A program made the position numbers and the translations under genes. The notes under the pieces are model-generated. The model saw only the letters and a list, made by a program, of their open reading frames with translations, was not told the DNA's origin and searched no databases. Shown here piece by piece: positions 55,391-63,930 of a stretch of DNA of 64,000 nt; within the stretch, counting starts at the first letter, position 1; each line of letters begins with the position of its first letter. Source of the stretch: Bacillus sp. MM2020_1 (GTDB taxonomy: Bacteria > Bacillota > Bacilli > Bacillales > Cytobacillaceae); contig JAANMP010000015.1 in assembly GCA_011250595.1 (NCBI GenBank), positions 35,998 to 99,997 of the forward strand, read 5' to 3'.

Positions 55391-55463
55391 GTTTTCTGAT
55401 AGTATTTTTGAATAGAATTATATTTTCATATGGATATGAATAGAGGATTGAGGGACACAGTTT

Positions 55464-56666
55464 ATGTTGAGGAACAAGAATGTTTGGATTTTGTTAACAG
55501 GGGAATTTATCGCCGGACTTGGGTTGTGGCTCGGCATTATTGGTAATTTGGAATTTATGCAAGCAAAGCTGCCTTCAGACTTCTTAAAATCTCTCCTTCT
55601 CGCAGCAGGGCTTCTTGCCGGGATTGCGATTGGACCCTATGCAGGCAGACTTACAGACGAAGCCAGTAAGAAAACCGTTATGCTAATTGCTGGATTTGTT
55701 AGAGCTATTAGTGTCATTTTTATGTTAATTGCGATTGCGACTGGCTCCATTTGGTGGATGGTCGTCTTTCTAGTCTTACTGCAGATTTCAGCTACTTTTT
55801 ATTTTCCTGCCCTTCAGGCAGCTCTTCCGCTGATTGTCGCGGAAAAAGATTTGCTCCAATTAAATGGAATTCATATGAATGCATCGACTCTTTCTCGAAT
55901 TATCGGCACAGCGGTTGCCGGAATTTTATTGGTTATTTTGCCCCTATCAATGCTTTATGTCGGTTCTCTGGTAGCGTATATCGTGCTATTCATTTTAACT
56001 TGGTTCTTGAATATCGATGAAACTGGGGATCGTCAGACGGCCCCAAAAAATGTACCAAAAAAAACAAGTTTTAATGAGGTTTTTCCTATTATTAAAGGTC
56101 TGCCCATTGTTTTGATGACACTGATTATGACATTGGTTCCGGTCCTATTTCTGGGCGGGTTTAACCTTGTCGTCATTAACATTAGTGAGCTCCAAGATAG
56201 TGCAGCAATAAAGGGCTGGATTTACACAACAGAAGGGATTTCCTTTATGCTTGGCGCTTTTTTCATTAAATTAATCAGTGATCGAATTTCCCCCTATATC
56301 ATCTTATTTGCCTGTTCTTTTTTGATTGGTGTTTCTCAGTTGCTTCTTTATTTGGCTGACGTTCCGGTGTTGACGATTGTTGCGTTTGCAGTTTTTGGAT
56401 TTTCAGTCGGCTGCTTTTTCCCAACGGCTGCCACCATTTTTCAAACGAAGGTACCAAAGGAGTTTCACGGGCGATTCTTTTCTTTCCGAAACATGCTGGA
56501 CCGAGTGACCTATCAGATCGTCCTGCTTATTAGTGGCTTTCTTCTTGATCTAATTGGTTTGCAGCTGATGTGTGTCCTGTTCGGAGGGGTATCGGTCATC
56601 ATGACAATTGTTTTTTATGCGAGACACAGATACATTCAAACTCGTGTAGCTAATCAAAATAACTAA
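55464..56666 (+). CDS. MFS transporter
   Basis: 400 residues, 12 hydrophobic helices. The loop after helix 2 reads GPYAGRLTDEASKKTVMLIAG, the MFS signature; the second half has PKEFHGRFFSFRNMLDRVTYQ, typical of the MFS_3/EntS-MefA-like exporter group. Such proteins export drugs or siderophores. It is a single gene that converges on the iron-uptake operon. No siderophore synthesis genes are in view, so a drug or unknown export role is equally likely. Confidence 0.85.
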   Translation: MLRNKNVWILLTGEFIAGLGLWLGIIGNLEFMQAKLPSDFLKSLLLAAGLLAGIAIGPYAGRLTDEASKKTVMLIAGFVRAISVIFMLIAIATGSIWWMVVFLVLLQISATFYFPALQAALPLIVAEKDLLQLNGIHMNASTLSRIIGTAVAGILLVILPLSMLYVGSLVAYIVLFILTWFLNIDETGDRQTAPKNVPKKTSFNEVFPIIKGLPIVLMTLIMTLVPVLFLGGFNLVVINISELQDSAAIKGWIYTTEGISFMLGAFFIKLISDRISPYIILFACSFLIGVSQLLLYLADVPVLTIVAFAVFGFSVGCFFPTAATIFQTKVPKEFHGRFFSFRNMLDRVTYQIVLLISGFLLDLIGLQLMCVLFGGVSVIMTIVFYARHRYIQTRVANQNN

Positions 56667-56672
56667 CATACG

Positions 56673-56698
56673 AAAAACCGGGTGCTACCCGGTTTTTT
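56673..56698 (+). terminator. Terminator behind the MFS gene
   Basis: Stem AAAAACCGGGT with ACCCGGTTTTT and a short loop, 6 nt beyond the stop. The symmetrical A/T flanks allow action from either side. Confidence 0.92.
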
Positions 56699-56723
56699 GT
56701 GTTTATTTAATTACGCTGAATCG

Positions 56724-56864
56724 ATTTTTCACCCTCCACGGGCACTTGTCACCTTCACTAGTTACCGTTGAACTGTTTTTTTACCCTTCACGGGCACTAG
56801 TCGCCTCCACTAGTTACCATTTAACTGTTTTTTCACTCTTTACGGGCACTAGTCACCTTCACCA
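56724..56864. repeat. Three 52-bp tandem repeats
   Basis: The core ACGGGCAC recurs at 56738, 56790 and 56842, an exact 52-bp period. Each unit holds ACGGGCACTAGTC, a CACTAGTTACC block and an AACTGTTTTTT end. The third unit is cut short 4 nt before the stop of the ferredoxin reductase gene. No coding role is seen. Confidence 0.85.
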
Positions 56865-56867
56865 CCC

Positions 56868-57863
56868 TCAAAAATGGGTAGTGGAGTAGATGGGCTTGAG
56901 TTCTTTTTCGGGTTCTATGTAGGCTTTGGCGCTATTAACAGCGGTGGGTCCTTCGGAGAAACCGCCTGCGATTAAGTGTAATTTATTGGGGTAGTTGGCC
57001 ACATCACCAGCCGCAAAGATTCCTTCAATATTGGTTTGCATCCTATTGTCTACTTTGATATTCCCATATTCAAAGTCTAATCCCCAGCCCTTGATCGGAC
57101 CGAGGTCAATGCAAAAGCCATGGTTAACAAGGATTTCATTTACTTCAATGACCTGAGTTTCGTTGGTTTCGAGGTTTTTAACGCACACACTTTCAATTCG
57201 ATCATCGGCCCCATGTAAAGCGTCCAAGACATGCGGGGTCAGGATGGTTGCAGCTGATTTACGCAAATTACTTATATTCCGATCAAGTCCTGAAAATTCA
57301 TGCCTGCGATGAACTACGGTAACCTGTCGTGCAATCGGCAGCAGCTCGTTCGCCCAATCAACAGCCGAATTGCCGCCACCGGAAATGAGCACATGTTTAT
57401 CCCTGTAGTCATTCAGCCTTTCCACTCCATAACGCAGGTTCCGTCCTTCAAATTTCTCAGCACCTTCAACATCAAGCTTGGCACTTTTCAACGTCCCGAA
57501 ACCAGTCGCTAAGATAATTGTACGTGTCCGATGCTGATCACCGTTATGACTTGTTAAAAGAAAAGTCCCCTCTGCTAATCTTTCCAACCCGACCACCTGC
57601 TGATTCAAAACGATCGTCGGATTAAAGGTCTGTGCCTGTTCCGTCAACTTTTTGATGAGATCCTCACCTGAAACAGCAGGAATCCCGCCAATATCACGGA
57701 TGACCTTTTCAGGGTAGAAGTAGGAAACCTTTCCACCTAAATATGGCAGGAACTCAATTATTTTCGTTTCCATCTCTCTCATCCCACAATAAAAGGCGGT
57801 GAATAGACCAATGGGACCACCACCGATAATGGTTACATCATAGATTTTCATTTCATTCCCCAT
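56868..57863 (-). CDS. Ferredoxin/flavodoxin-NADP+ reductase, YumC/YcgT type
   Basis: 331 residues. FAD-binding GGGPIGLFTAFYCGMRE lies at about 14-30 and the NADP-binding ISGGGNSAVDWANE near 160-173; the C-terminal FAD contact is GIFAAGDVANYPNKLHLIAGGFSEG. Thioredoxin-reductase active cysteines are absent, which defines this FNR class. Its place as last gene of a Fur-box iron operon suggests that it supplies electrons to release iron from imported ferric siderophore, perhaps through a flavodoxin or ferredoxin. ATG 57863 is used; an ATG at 57851 behind GGGG is also plausible. Confidence 0.92.
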   Translation of the reverse strand: MGNEMKIYDVTIIGGGPIGLFTAFYCGMREMETKIIEFLPYLGGKVSYFYPEKVIRDIGGIPAVSGEDLIKKLTEQAQTFNPTIVLNQQVVGLERLAEGTFLLTSHNGDQHRTRTIILATGFGTLKSAKLDVEGAEKFEGRNLRYGVERLNDYRDKHVLISGGGNSAVDWANELLPIARQVTVVHRRHEFSGLDRNISNLRKSAATILTPHVLDALHGADDRIESVCVKNLETNETQVIEVNEILVNHGFCIDLGPIKGWGLDFEYGNIKVDNRMQTNIEGIFAAGDVANYPNKLHLIAGGFSEGPTAVNSAKAYIEPEKELKPIYSTTHF

Positions 57864-57875
57864 CCAATCCCGCTC

Positions 57876-58700
57876 CTAGAAATTCATGACTCTTCGCTTA
57901 TCTAAACTTTGCTCTTTCTCTATTAAATCATAGCAAAGACATACCGGCTTTTTCGTCCGCGGGTCTTTGACAATTTCCGCATCGATTTGAAAAACAGTTT
58001 TTAAAACATCTGGAGTCATTACTTCGTCTGCAGTCCCCTCTTTAACAATAGTACCGCTGCGAAGGGCAACCATATGATGGGAAAACCGCGAGGCGTGGTT
58101 TAAATCGTGAATAACCATCACAATGGTCCGGCTCTGTTCCCTGTTTAATTTTTCAAGTAGCTGTAAGATCTCAAGCTGATGCGCCATATCGAGGTACGTA
58201 GTTGGTTCATCCAGCAGCAAGAGGTCGGTTTCTTGTGCGATGGCCATGGCTATCCACGCGCGCTGACGTTGTCCTCCTGACAGGGCATCGACAGGTTGTG
58301 CCGAAAAGGATGTCAGCCCGGTCACCTCTAATGCCCAATCAATCACCTTTCGATCATTATCAGTCAGCCTGCCGAATCCGCTTTGATGCGGGGAACGACC
58401 AAAGGATATCAATTCATAGACTGTTAAGCCGTTTGGTGCCTCTGGACTTTGCGGAAGTACAGCCATTTTTCTAGCAATTTCCTTGGTTGGAACTTTGTGA
58501 ATCATCTTCCCATCTAAATAGATAATTCCAGATTTGGCCGAATGGACACGCGCTAATGTTTTTAAAATCGTCGATTTCCCGCAGCCATTGGCTCCGATGA
58601 TCGTGGTAATTTCCCCTTTGTTTATCTGTAAATTCAAGTTCTCAACTATTGTCTTGTCTCCATAACCAATCTGAAGATTCTCGGTAGAAAGTGAAACCAC
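57876..58700 (-). CDS. Iron-siderophore ABC transporter ATPase
   Basis: 274 residues, FecE/FhuC class. Walker A is GANGCGKST (about 36-44), the signature is LSGGQRQRAWIAMA, Walker B is LLLLDEPTTYLDMA and the switch His is in VMVIHDLNHASRF. The start is GTG 58700 behind AAGGGGGG. It follows two permease genes and powers ferric-siderophore import. The C-terminal tail RTKKPVCLCYDLIEKE is typical of YusV-like ATPases. Confidence 0.94.
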   Translation of the reverse strand: MVSLSTENLQIGYGDKTIVENLNLQINKGEITTIIGANGCGKSTILKTLARVHSAKSGIIYLDGKMIHKVPTKEIARKMAVLPQSPEAPNGLTVYELISFGRSPHQSGFGRLTDNDRKVIDWALEVTGLTSFSAQPVDALSGGQRQRAWIAMAIAQETDLLLLDEPTTYLDMAHQLEILQLLEKLNREQSRTIVMVIHDLNHASRFSHHMVALRSGTIVKEGTADEVMTPDVLKTVFQIDAEIVKDPRTKKPVCLCYDLIEKEQSLDKRRVMNF

Positions 58701-58714
58701 AATCCGTTCCCCCC

Positions 58715-59734
58715 TTATTTTGCTTTCATTAGTAAAAAGATAAAATATGGTGCGCTAAATATTGCTACAACAATTCCCACCGGTATTTGCGTGGGTGCCA
58801 GAAGATTTTTCCCAATCGTGTCTGCCAATAAAAGCAGGAAAGAACCAAGCACTGCTGTTATTGGCAGAAATAGTTGGTGCTTAGGTCCAATTAGTCTTTT
58901 GGAAATATGAGGAGCAACTAATCCAAGAAAAGCAATTCCTCCCCCAGCTGCCACACTAAAACCTGCAAGTGCTACAGCTGCTAAAAGCAAGAGCCGTCTT
59001 TCCTTCTCGACCCGAATACCAAGGCCTGTCGCGACTTGATCTCCTAAATTCATAATATTTAGGGTGTGGGCTTTATATAAAGCAAACGGAAGAAGCAGCA
59101 GAATTAATGGGGCAAGAATGGCGACAAACTTCCAATTCGCTCCCCAGATATCCCCTGATAACCAAACAGCCGCTTGCATAAAGTCCTGCGGATTCATTTT
59201 TAACTGAAAAATAACAATTGCGGCGCCAAAGCCTGAATTCACACCAATTCCTACTAAAATTAACCGAACGGGGTCAATCCCTTTTTTCCATGCCAATATA
59301 TAAATCAGGAACGCAGCGATTACGGCTCCAACTAAAGCGAAAAGGGGCATTAAAAAGATGCCAAACGTAGTCACACTATTCATCGAACCTTGAAAGAAAT
59401 AGATAAAGAGGATAACCATGAGCCCTGCCCCTGAGTTAATTCCTAAAATTCCTGGGTCCGCTAAATCATTCTTCGTCACTCCCTGCAGAATGGCTCCCGA
59501 AACAGCTAATCCTGCCCCAATCAACAGGGATAGAATCATTCTTGGCAGCCTGAAATCAACTAAAACAAGTTGGTCCCGGGCTGTACCCTTTCCAAGTAAT
59601 GTCTTAAATACATCCAATGGGGCAATTCGGACCACACCAAGATTTAAACTGATAATAAAAGTGAGAATCGTTAGAATAAATAATAGGCTAATTAGGACGA
59701 TAAATTTTTTCTGTTTTGCTTTCGATTGATTCAT
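58715..59734 (-). CDS. Iron-siderophore ABC permease, FecD type
   Basis: 339 residues and about ten helices. Conserved FecCD stretches are DFRLPRMILSLLIGAGLAVSGAI, QGVTKNDLADPGILGINSGAG and GGGIAFLGLVAPHISKRLIGP. ATG 59734 overlaps the stop of the upstream permease by one base (TGATG); a GTG at 59737 is also open. It pairs with that permease to form the heterodimeric channel. Confidence 0.93.
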   Translation of the reverse strand: MNQSKAKQKKFIVLISLLFILTILTFIISLNLGVVRIAPLDVFKTLLGKGTARDQLVLVDFRLPRMILSLLIGAGLAVSGAILQGVTKNDLADPGILGINSGAGLMVILFIYFFQGSMNSVTTFGIFLMPLFALVGAVIAAFLIYILAWKKGIDPVRLILVGIGVNSGFGAAIVIFQLKMNPQDFMQAAVWLSGDIWGANWKFVAILAPLILLLLPFALYKAHTLNIMNLGDQVATGLGIRVEKERRLLLLAAVALAGFSVAAGGGIAFLGLVAPHISKRLIGPKHQLFLPITAVLGSFLLLLADTIGKNLLAPTQIPVGIVVAIFSAPYFIFLLMKAK

Positions 59735-60789
59735 CACAGCCCTCTCCTTTCCCCGCGTGCTAGGTATAAGAAAAAGGGAACACCGATAATGGCCGTTATT
59801 GCCCCAACCGGAGTCTCAAACGGGGCGTTGACCATTCTTGCCGCAATATCGGCCAAGACGAGTAACAACCCGCCTAGTACAGCGGATATAGGAATAATCC
59901 AGCGGTAATCCGATCCAATCATAAATCGAGTAATATGCGGAATCACTAATCCAATAAAACCGATTGCACCAGCAACGGAAACTGCAGCACCTGTAAGTAT
60001 TAATACAACGATTACCCCAAGTGATTTTACTAAAAGTGTGTTTTGACCGAGCCCTTTTGAAACTTCTTCACCTAAGCTAAGAATGGTGATAGACCTGGAG
60101 ATGTATAGGGCAAGCAGTAGTCCAAAGCCGCCTGCGATGAGTAAAATCTTAACGGACCCCCAGGTAGTCGTTGTTAATCCGCCTGCATACCAGAAGCTCA
60201 TGTCCTTTGCGACTTGTGTATGAAGAGCGATCGCACTTGAGAATGCACTTAGCATTGAGCCTACTGCGACCCCGGCAAGTGCAAGTTTTACAGGCGTCAA
60301 TCCACCCTTTGAAAAAGCTCCTATTGTAAAAACAAGGATAACGCCAAGTCCTGCTCCTATAAAGGATGAAAAGGTTAAACCTAACATCGTCGCTGTTGGA
60401 AAAAAGGCGAGGGTGATAACTAACGCAAACGCTGCCCCGTCTGTCACGCCCATGATGGACGGTGATGCGAGTGGGTTCCGTGTCAAACCTTGCATCACGG
60501 CACCGGAAACAGCAAGTAAGGCTCCGACTAAAACTGAACTGATCGCTCTCGGCATACGAATTTCTTGGATGATTTGATGAGAAGTCAGTTCCGGATTAAA
60601 ATGTGAGACAGCCTCCCATACTGTTCCGAATTTAATATCCGCCGCACCGTAGGCAATCGATAAGCCCATTGAGATTAGGATTAGTATCGACCCGACGATT
60701 AATACAAAAGTTCCTTTGAGCGATGTTTTCAATTTATTTTTATGAAGTTCTAAAGAGTTGCCTTCTCGTTGATGTGCATTTCCATTCAA
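59734..60789 (-). CDS. Iron-siderophore ABC permease, FecC type
   Basis: 351 residues and about ten helices, with EIRMPRAISSVLVGALLAVSGAVMQGLTRNPLASPSIMGV (split over helices 2-3) and GAIGFIGLVIPHITRFMIG. The start is TTG 60789, with AGAGGTG 6 nt upstream; a nearby ATG is out of frame. It is the first gene of the permease-permease-ATPase-reductase unit. A perfect Fur box lies about 90 nt upstream. Confidence 0.92.
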   Translation of the reverse strand: MNGNAHQREGNSLELHKNKLKTSLKGTFVLIVGSILILISMGLSIAYGAADIKFGTVWEAVSHFNPELTSHQIIQEIRMPRAISSVLVGALLAVSGAVMQGLTRNPLASPSIMGVTDGAAFALVITLAFFPTATMLGLTFSSFIGAGLGVILVFTIGAFSKGGLTPVKLALAGVAVGSMLSAFSSAIALHTQVAKDMSFWYAGGLTTTTWGSVKILLIAGGFGLLLALYISRSITILSLGEEVSKGLGQNTLLVKSLGVIVVLILTGAAVSVAGAIGFIGLVIPHITRFMIGSDYRWIIPISAVLGGLLLVLADIAARMVNAPFETPVGAITAIIGVPFFLYLARGERRGL

Positions 60790-60875
60790 ATCTTACACCT
60801 CTTCTAAATAAAAAAAGAATCTTTGGGCATATTACTACATTGAAAATGAATAAATGTGGAATTTTATCGAAAGAA

Positions 60876-60890
60876 TGATAATCATTATCA
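60876..60890. promoter_or_regulatory. Fur box before the iron permease operon
   Basis: TGATAATCATTATCA, a perfect 7-1-7 Fur site, upstream of the minus-strand operon. It implies repression when iron is plentiful. Confidence 0.93.
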
Positions 60891-61018
60891 CTAAGTATAG
60901 ATATTCACGTCTTATTTTTCAATACGTTCACAGTATAAAAAGAACTCCCAGAAATATCCTTCAAGTTTCTTTCACAATTTAACCTAATTTGAACAGTTTT
61001 CTTTATTGACACCCTAAA

Positions 61019-61033
61019 TGAAAATGATTATCA
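61019..61033. promoter_or_regulatory. Fur box before the binding lipoprotein gene
   Basis: TGAAAATGATTATCA, one mismatch from the 7-1-7 consensus, 46 nt upstream of the plus-strand ATG. Confidence 0.88.
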
Positions 61034-61078
61034 TTACCATTATAAAAGAGGGGATTCACTATCTTAGGAGGTTTAACG

Positions 61079-62026
61079 ATGTTTAAAAAGCGTTTTTATT
61101 TATCTTTTACTTTATTACTGATGTTATTTTTGGTAAGTGCATGCAGTAATTCTGATAATTCAAGTACGGACAAGAAGACTGAGAAAAAAAATACTGAGGT
61201 CACATTAACAGATGCTAAAGGAGAAGTGGTGATTCCGGCCAATCCTAAGCGAATTATCGCCCCCTATTTAGAGGATTCATTAGTAGCATTAGGAGTAAGA
61301 CCAGCTGCTCAGTGGTCAATCGGTGACACAGTTTTAGATTATTTGCAGCCAGAGTTAAAGGATGTTCCAAAAATCGGTTGGGACCTTCCGCTTGAACAGG
61401 TAATTAACAACAACCCTGATTTAATTATTTTCAGCTCTCCTTCTGCCATTCAAAAGGGCCAATATGAAGAGTATAAAAAAATCGCCCCAACCTACGTCTA
61501 TAAGGACGAGGTCAGTGCAGATTGGCGCAAACAATTAACACAAATGGGTGAGATTTTAAGTAAACAAGCAGAAGCAAAAGAGGCACTAGCAAATTACGAT
61601 ACGAAAGTGGCGGATGCAAAAACAAAAGTCCACGATGCCATTGGCGATGAATCAGCCGCTATCCTATGGGTTATGGCCGATAAATTTTATTTAATGGAAA
61701 ACAATCGTTTCAGTGCCAACGTCCTTTACGGCGATTTAGACATTAAGCAGCCTGCCTTCGTTGAAGGTCTGGGCGGAGCCGCTGTTCAGTGGGATCCGAT
61801 TGCACTTGAAAAATTGCCGGAAATCAAAGCAGATCACATCTTCCTCGTCAGCAAAAAAGGGGAACCTGGATTAGACTTATTAGCGAAGAGTTCCATCTGG
61901 AACGGGCTTGATGCAGTCAAAAATGGACATGTATATGAAATGAACGACCCAAGTAATTGGACCATCAACGGTTTGAAGGCCAGTGAAAAAACCATCGATG
62001 AAGTGGTAAAATCACTTACAAAATAA
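61079..62026 (+). CDS. Iron-siderophore-binding lipoprotein
   Basis: 315 residues. The lipobox is FLVSACSN with Cys22. The mature part is a class III binding protein (BtuF/FecB type): EVTLTDAKGEVVIPANPKRIIA, NNPDLIIFSSPSA, then a central helix and WTINGLKASEKTIDEVV at the end. AGGAGG precedes the ATG. It is divergent from the permease operon and shares the Fur-controlled region, so it is the capture component of that importer. The siderophore type is not evident. Confidence 0.93.
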   Translation: MFKKRFYLSFTLLLMLFLVSACSNSDNSSTDKKTEKKNTEVTLTDAKGEVVIPANPKRIIAPYLEDSLVALGVRPAAQWSIGDTVLDYLQPELKDVPKIGWDLPLEQVINNNPDLIIFSSPSAIQKGQYEEYKKIAPTYVYKDEVSADWRKQLTQMGEILSKQAEAKEALANYDTKVADAKTKVHDAIGDESAAILWVMADKFYLMENNRFSANVLYGDLDIKQPAFVEGLGGAAVQWDPIALEKLPEIKADHIFLVSKKGEPGLDLLAKSSIWNGLDAVKNGHVYEMNDPSNWTINGLKASEKTIDEVVKSLTK

Positions 62027-62049
62027 AAGGAAAAGTTCCGAAACGCTAA

Positions 62050-62098
62050 AAAAGAGGATTTCCACGCTATGAAAGTCCTAGTGGAAATCCCCTTTTTT
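62050..62098 (+). terminator. Terminator behind the iron-binding lipoprotein gene
   Basis: Perfect 10-bp stem GGATTTCCAC with GTGGAAATCC, extended by A/T pairs, followed by TTTTTT. Confidence 0.92.
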
Positions 62099-62183
62099 GT
62101 TGATTTACTCGCAGATTTGGTTATTTTTCAATGTTACATACCTTTTTATACGCTCTGCCACTCTGTAAATGGATAGAAAAACA

Positions 62184-62240
62184 TTCTATTGGCGAATTAT
62201 TAGGTTCTATCGGCGAATTTCCGTGTTCTATCAGCGAATC
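62184..62240. repeat. Three 21-nt direct repeats
   Basis: TTCTAT-YGGCGAATT-type units start at 62184, 62205 and 62226 (last one TTCTATCAGCGAATC). No gene is seen in 62099-62318. Confidence 0.75.
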
Positions 62241-62318
62241 GAATAAATCCTAAATTTTCACATAAATAACGCTGGAACTAAACAAGTCTGATACTTAGTC
62301 CATCACTTTTATTAAAGT

Positions 62319-62760
62319 TTAATCAAACGTTTGGTTAGTTTATTAGCTTTTCTTAAAATACCCAGATATATCATAGCTTCAACACGATTTTATCAAACGT
62401 TTGATTAGTTTTTCCGTTTTCCTTAAAAAATCAGATCTATCATAGCTTCACGTACATTTAACCAATCGTTTGATTAGTTTTTCTGTTTTCCTAAAAAAAT
62501 CAGATGTATCATGGCCTCACGTACATTTAATCAATCGTTTGATTAGTTTTCCTGTTTTTCTAAAAAAATCAGATGTATCATGGCCTCACGTACATTTAAT
62601 CAATCGTTTGATTAGTTTTTCAATTTTCCTAAAAAAATCAGATGTATCATAGCGTCAGGTACATTTAATCAAACGTTTGATTAGTTTTCCTGTTTTCCTA
62701 AAAAAATCAGATGTATCATGGCCTCACGTACATTTAACCAATCGTTTGATTAGTTTTCTA
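62319..62760. repeat. 69-bp tandem array, seven copies with palindromic core
   Basis: The core recurs at 62323, 62393, 62462, 62531, 62600, 62669 and 62738, a period of 69-70 bp. Each unit has a core such as TCAAACGTTTGATTAG or TCAATCGTTTGATTAG, a T-rich stretch, AAAAAATCAGATGTATCAT and a GCCTCACGTACATTTAA end. Copy 6 holds the perfect palindrome AATCAAACGTTTGATT. Later copies are more alike than the first two. The period is a multiple of three, so a 23-residue repeating frame stays open over several copies, but no ribosome site or plausible start supports a protein. Confidence 0.92.
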
Positions 62761-62787
62761 ATCCATCCATGCTTGGACATCAAAAAA

Positions 62788-62833
62788 GTGCCTGACACCA
62801 CTAAGCGATATCGCAATCGGGGTGTCAGGCACC
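62788..62833 (-). terminator. Inside-out palindromic repeat acting as terminator
   Basis: The arms of the repeat family occur in swapped order: GTGCCTGACACC first, GGTGTCAGGCAC second, forming a 12-bp stem with a 21-nt loop. On the minus strand TTTTTTG follows, 3 nt behind the peroxidase stop. Confidence 0.85.
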
Positions 62834-62836
62834 TTA

Positions 62837-63930
62837 TTAAGGCAGTTCTGGTTTCGTGTAGACTGGAGGTTTACCACCTAAGGTTTTTAAGAACGCCAAT
62901 AAATCAGATTTTTCTTTCACTGTTAGACCAATGGGATTCATAAATTTTTTCATAAAGAAGCTCTTATTTGGATGGTCGTCACCGCCACGGTCGTAATAAT
63001 CAATGACTTCCTCTAGTGTAGCGATACTGCCATTACTCATATAGGGTGCTGTGTGTGTGATTCCATATAAACTAGGTGTTCGAATTCTCCCTAAATCCGT
63101 TTCTTCCTTCGTGATCGCAAAACGGCCTTCATCCTCGGTATTAAGCCCAATATTATAATAGTTGTTATCTGATAAATTTGAACCATTATGACATGTGATG
63201 CACATGGCTTTACCCGTAAAAAGGTCCAATCCGCGGATTTCTTGCTGCGATAAGGCGTCTGTGTCGCCCTCTAAAAAACGGTCAAATGGTGTATCTTTTA
63301 CGATAATTAATCTCTCAAATGCAGCGAGGGCTTTAGCAATATTTTGTTCCGTAATACCGTCCTCAAAAGCAGCATTGAATAGCTTGTCATAGCTTTGAAC
63401 CCCTTTTAACTCCCTTACTAACTCTTTAAGGCTCTGATTCATTTCATTTGGGTTTTGAATTGGACCTAACGCTTGCTCCTATAGAGAAGCAGCACGACCA
63501 TCCCAAAAGTTTGTTTGTAATAGCCTGAGTTAATGATCGTTGGACTATTTCTTGCTCCAGCTGTTCCATCTATCTTTTTCAGGGTAGGGCGATTGTCACC
63601 ATACCCTAGATTTGGATCATGACAAGTTGCGCAACTAACCTGGTTGTTTCCTGAAAGACGTGAATCAAAAAATAAAGTCTGCCCCAATTTAAGCACCTTA
63701 GGTTTCATCGGATTATCCTTTGGAATAGGAATTTCCCCTATTGGTACAAGCTGCCCTTGAATCTTGAGGCTTTGAAGCAAAGCTTTAGGATCAATTTCGC
63801 TTCCTTGCTGTTCAGTTGGTTCATCTGCAGAAAACTTAGTCGGCCCCGCAACGTCATCACTTTTAGAACAACCTGTCAAAGCAATACATAATAAACCAAG
63901 TAAAAATAAACTAGATAAAAGTTTCTTCAT
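62837..63930 (-). pseudogene. Broken di-heme cytochrome c peroxidase (MauG/CcpA-like) lipoprotein
   Basis: The 5' part (63930 to about 63510) encodes a lipoprotein signal with lipobox IALTGCSKS, the KLGQTLFFDSRLS start of the peroxidase domain and the first heme site CATCH. The 3' part carries the second heme site CITCH, DLGRIRTPSLYGITHTAPYMSNGS and the C-terminal end. Between them the frame is lost: one base is missing around 63505-63518, where YYKTNFWDGR or YYKQTFWDGR is expected, and in the restored frame a TAG at 63479-63481 replaces an expected Glu codon in SL-E-EQALGP. Two independent lesions favour a real pseudogene over a sequencing error. Intact members reduce hydrogen peroxide at the outer membrane face. 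Confidence 0.88.

Noticed and set aside
62319..62760. CRISPR array
   Set aside because: The whole 69-bp unit is repeated with few changes, there are no distinct spacers, and no cas gene is present.
62470..62943. Plus-strand frames encoding a 23-residue repeat in the tandem array
   Set aside because: Open only because 69 is a multiple of three. The frame is broken in copy 6, has no ribosome site, and continues antisense into the peroxidase remnant.
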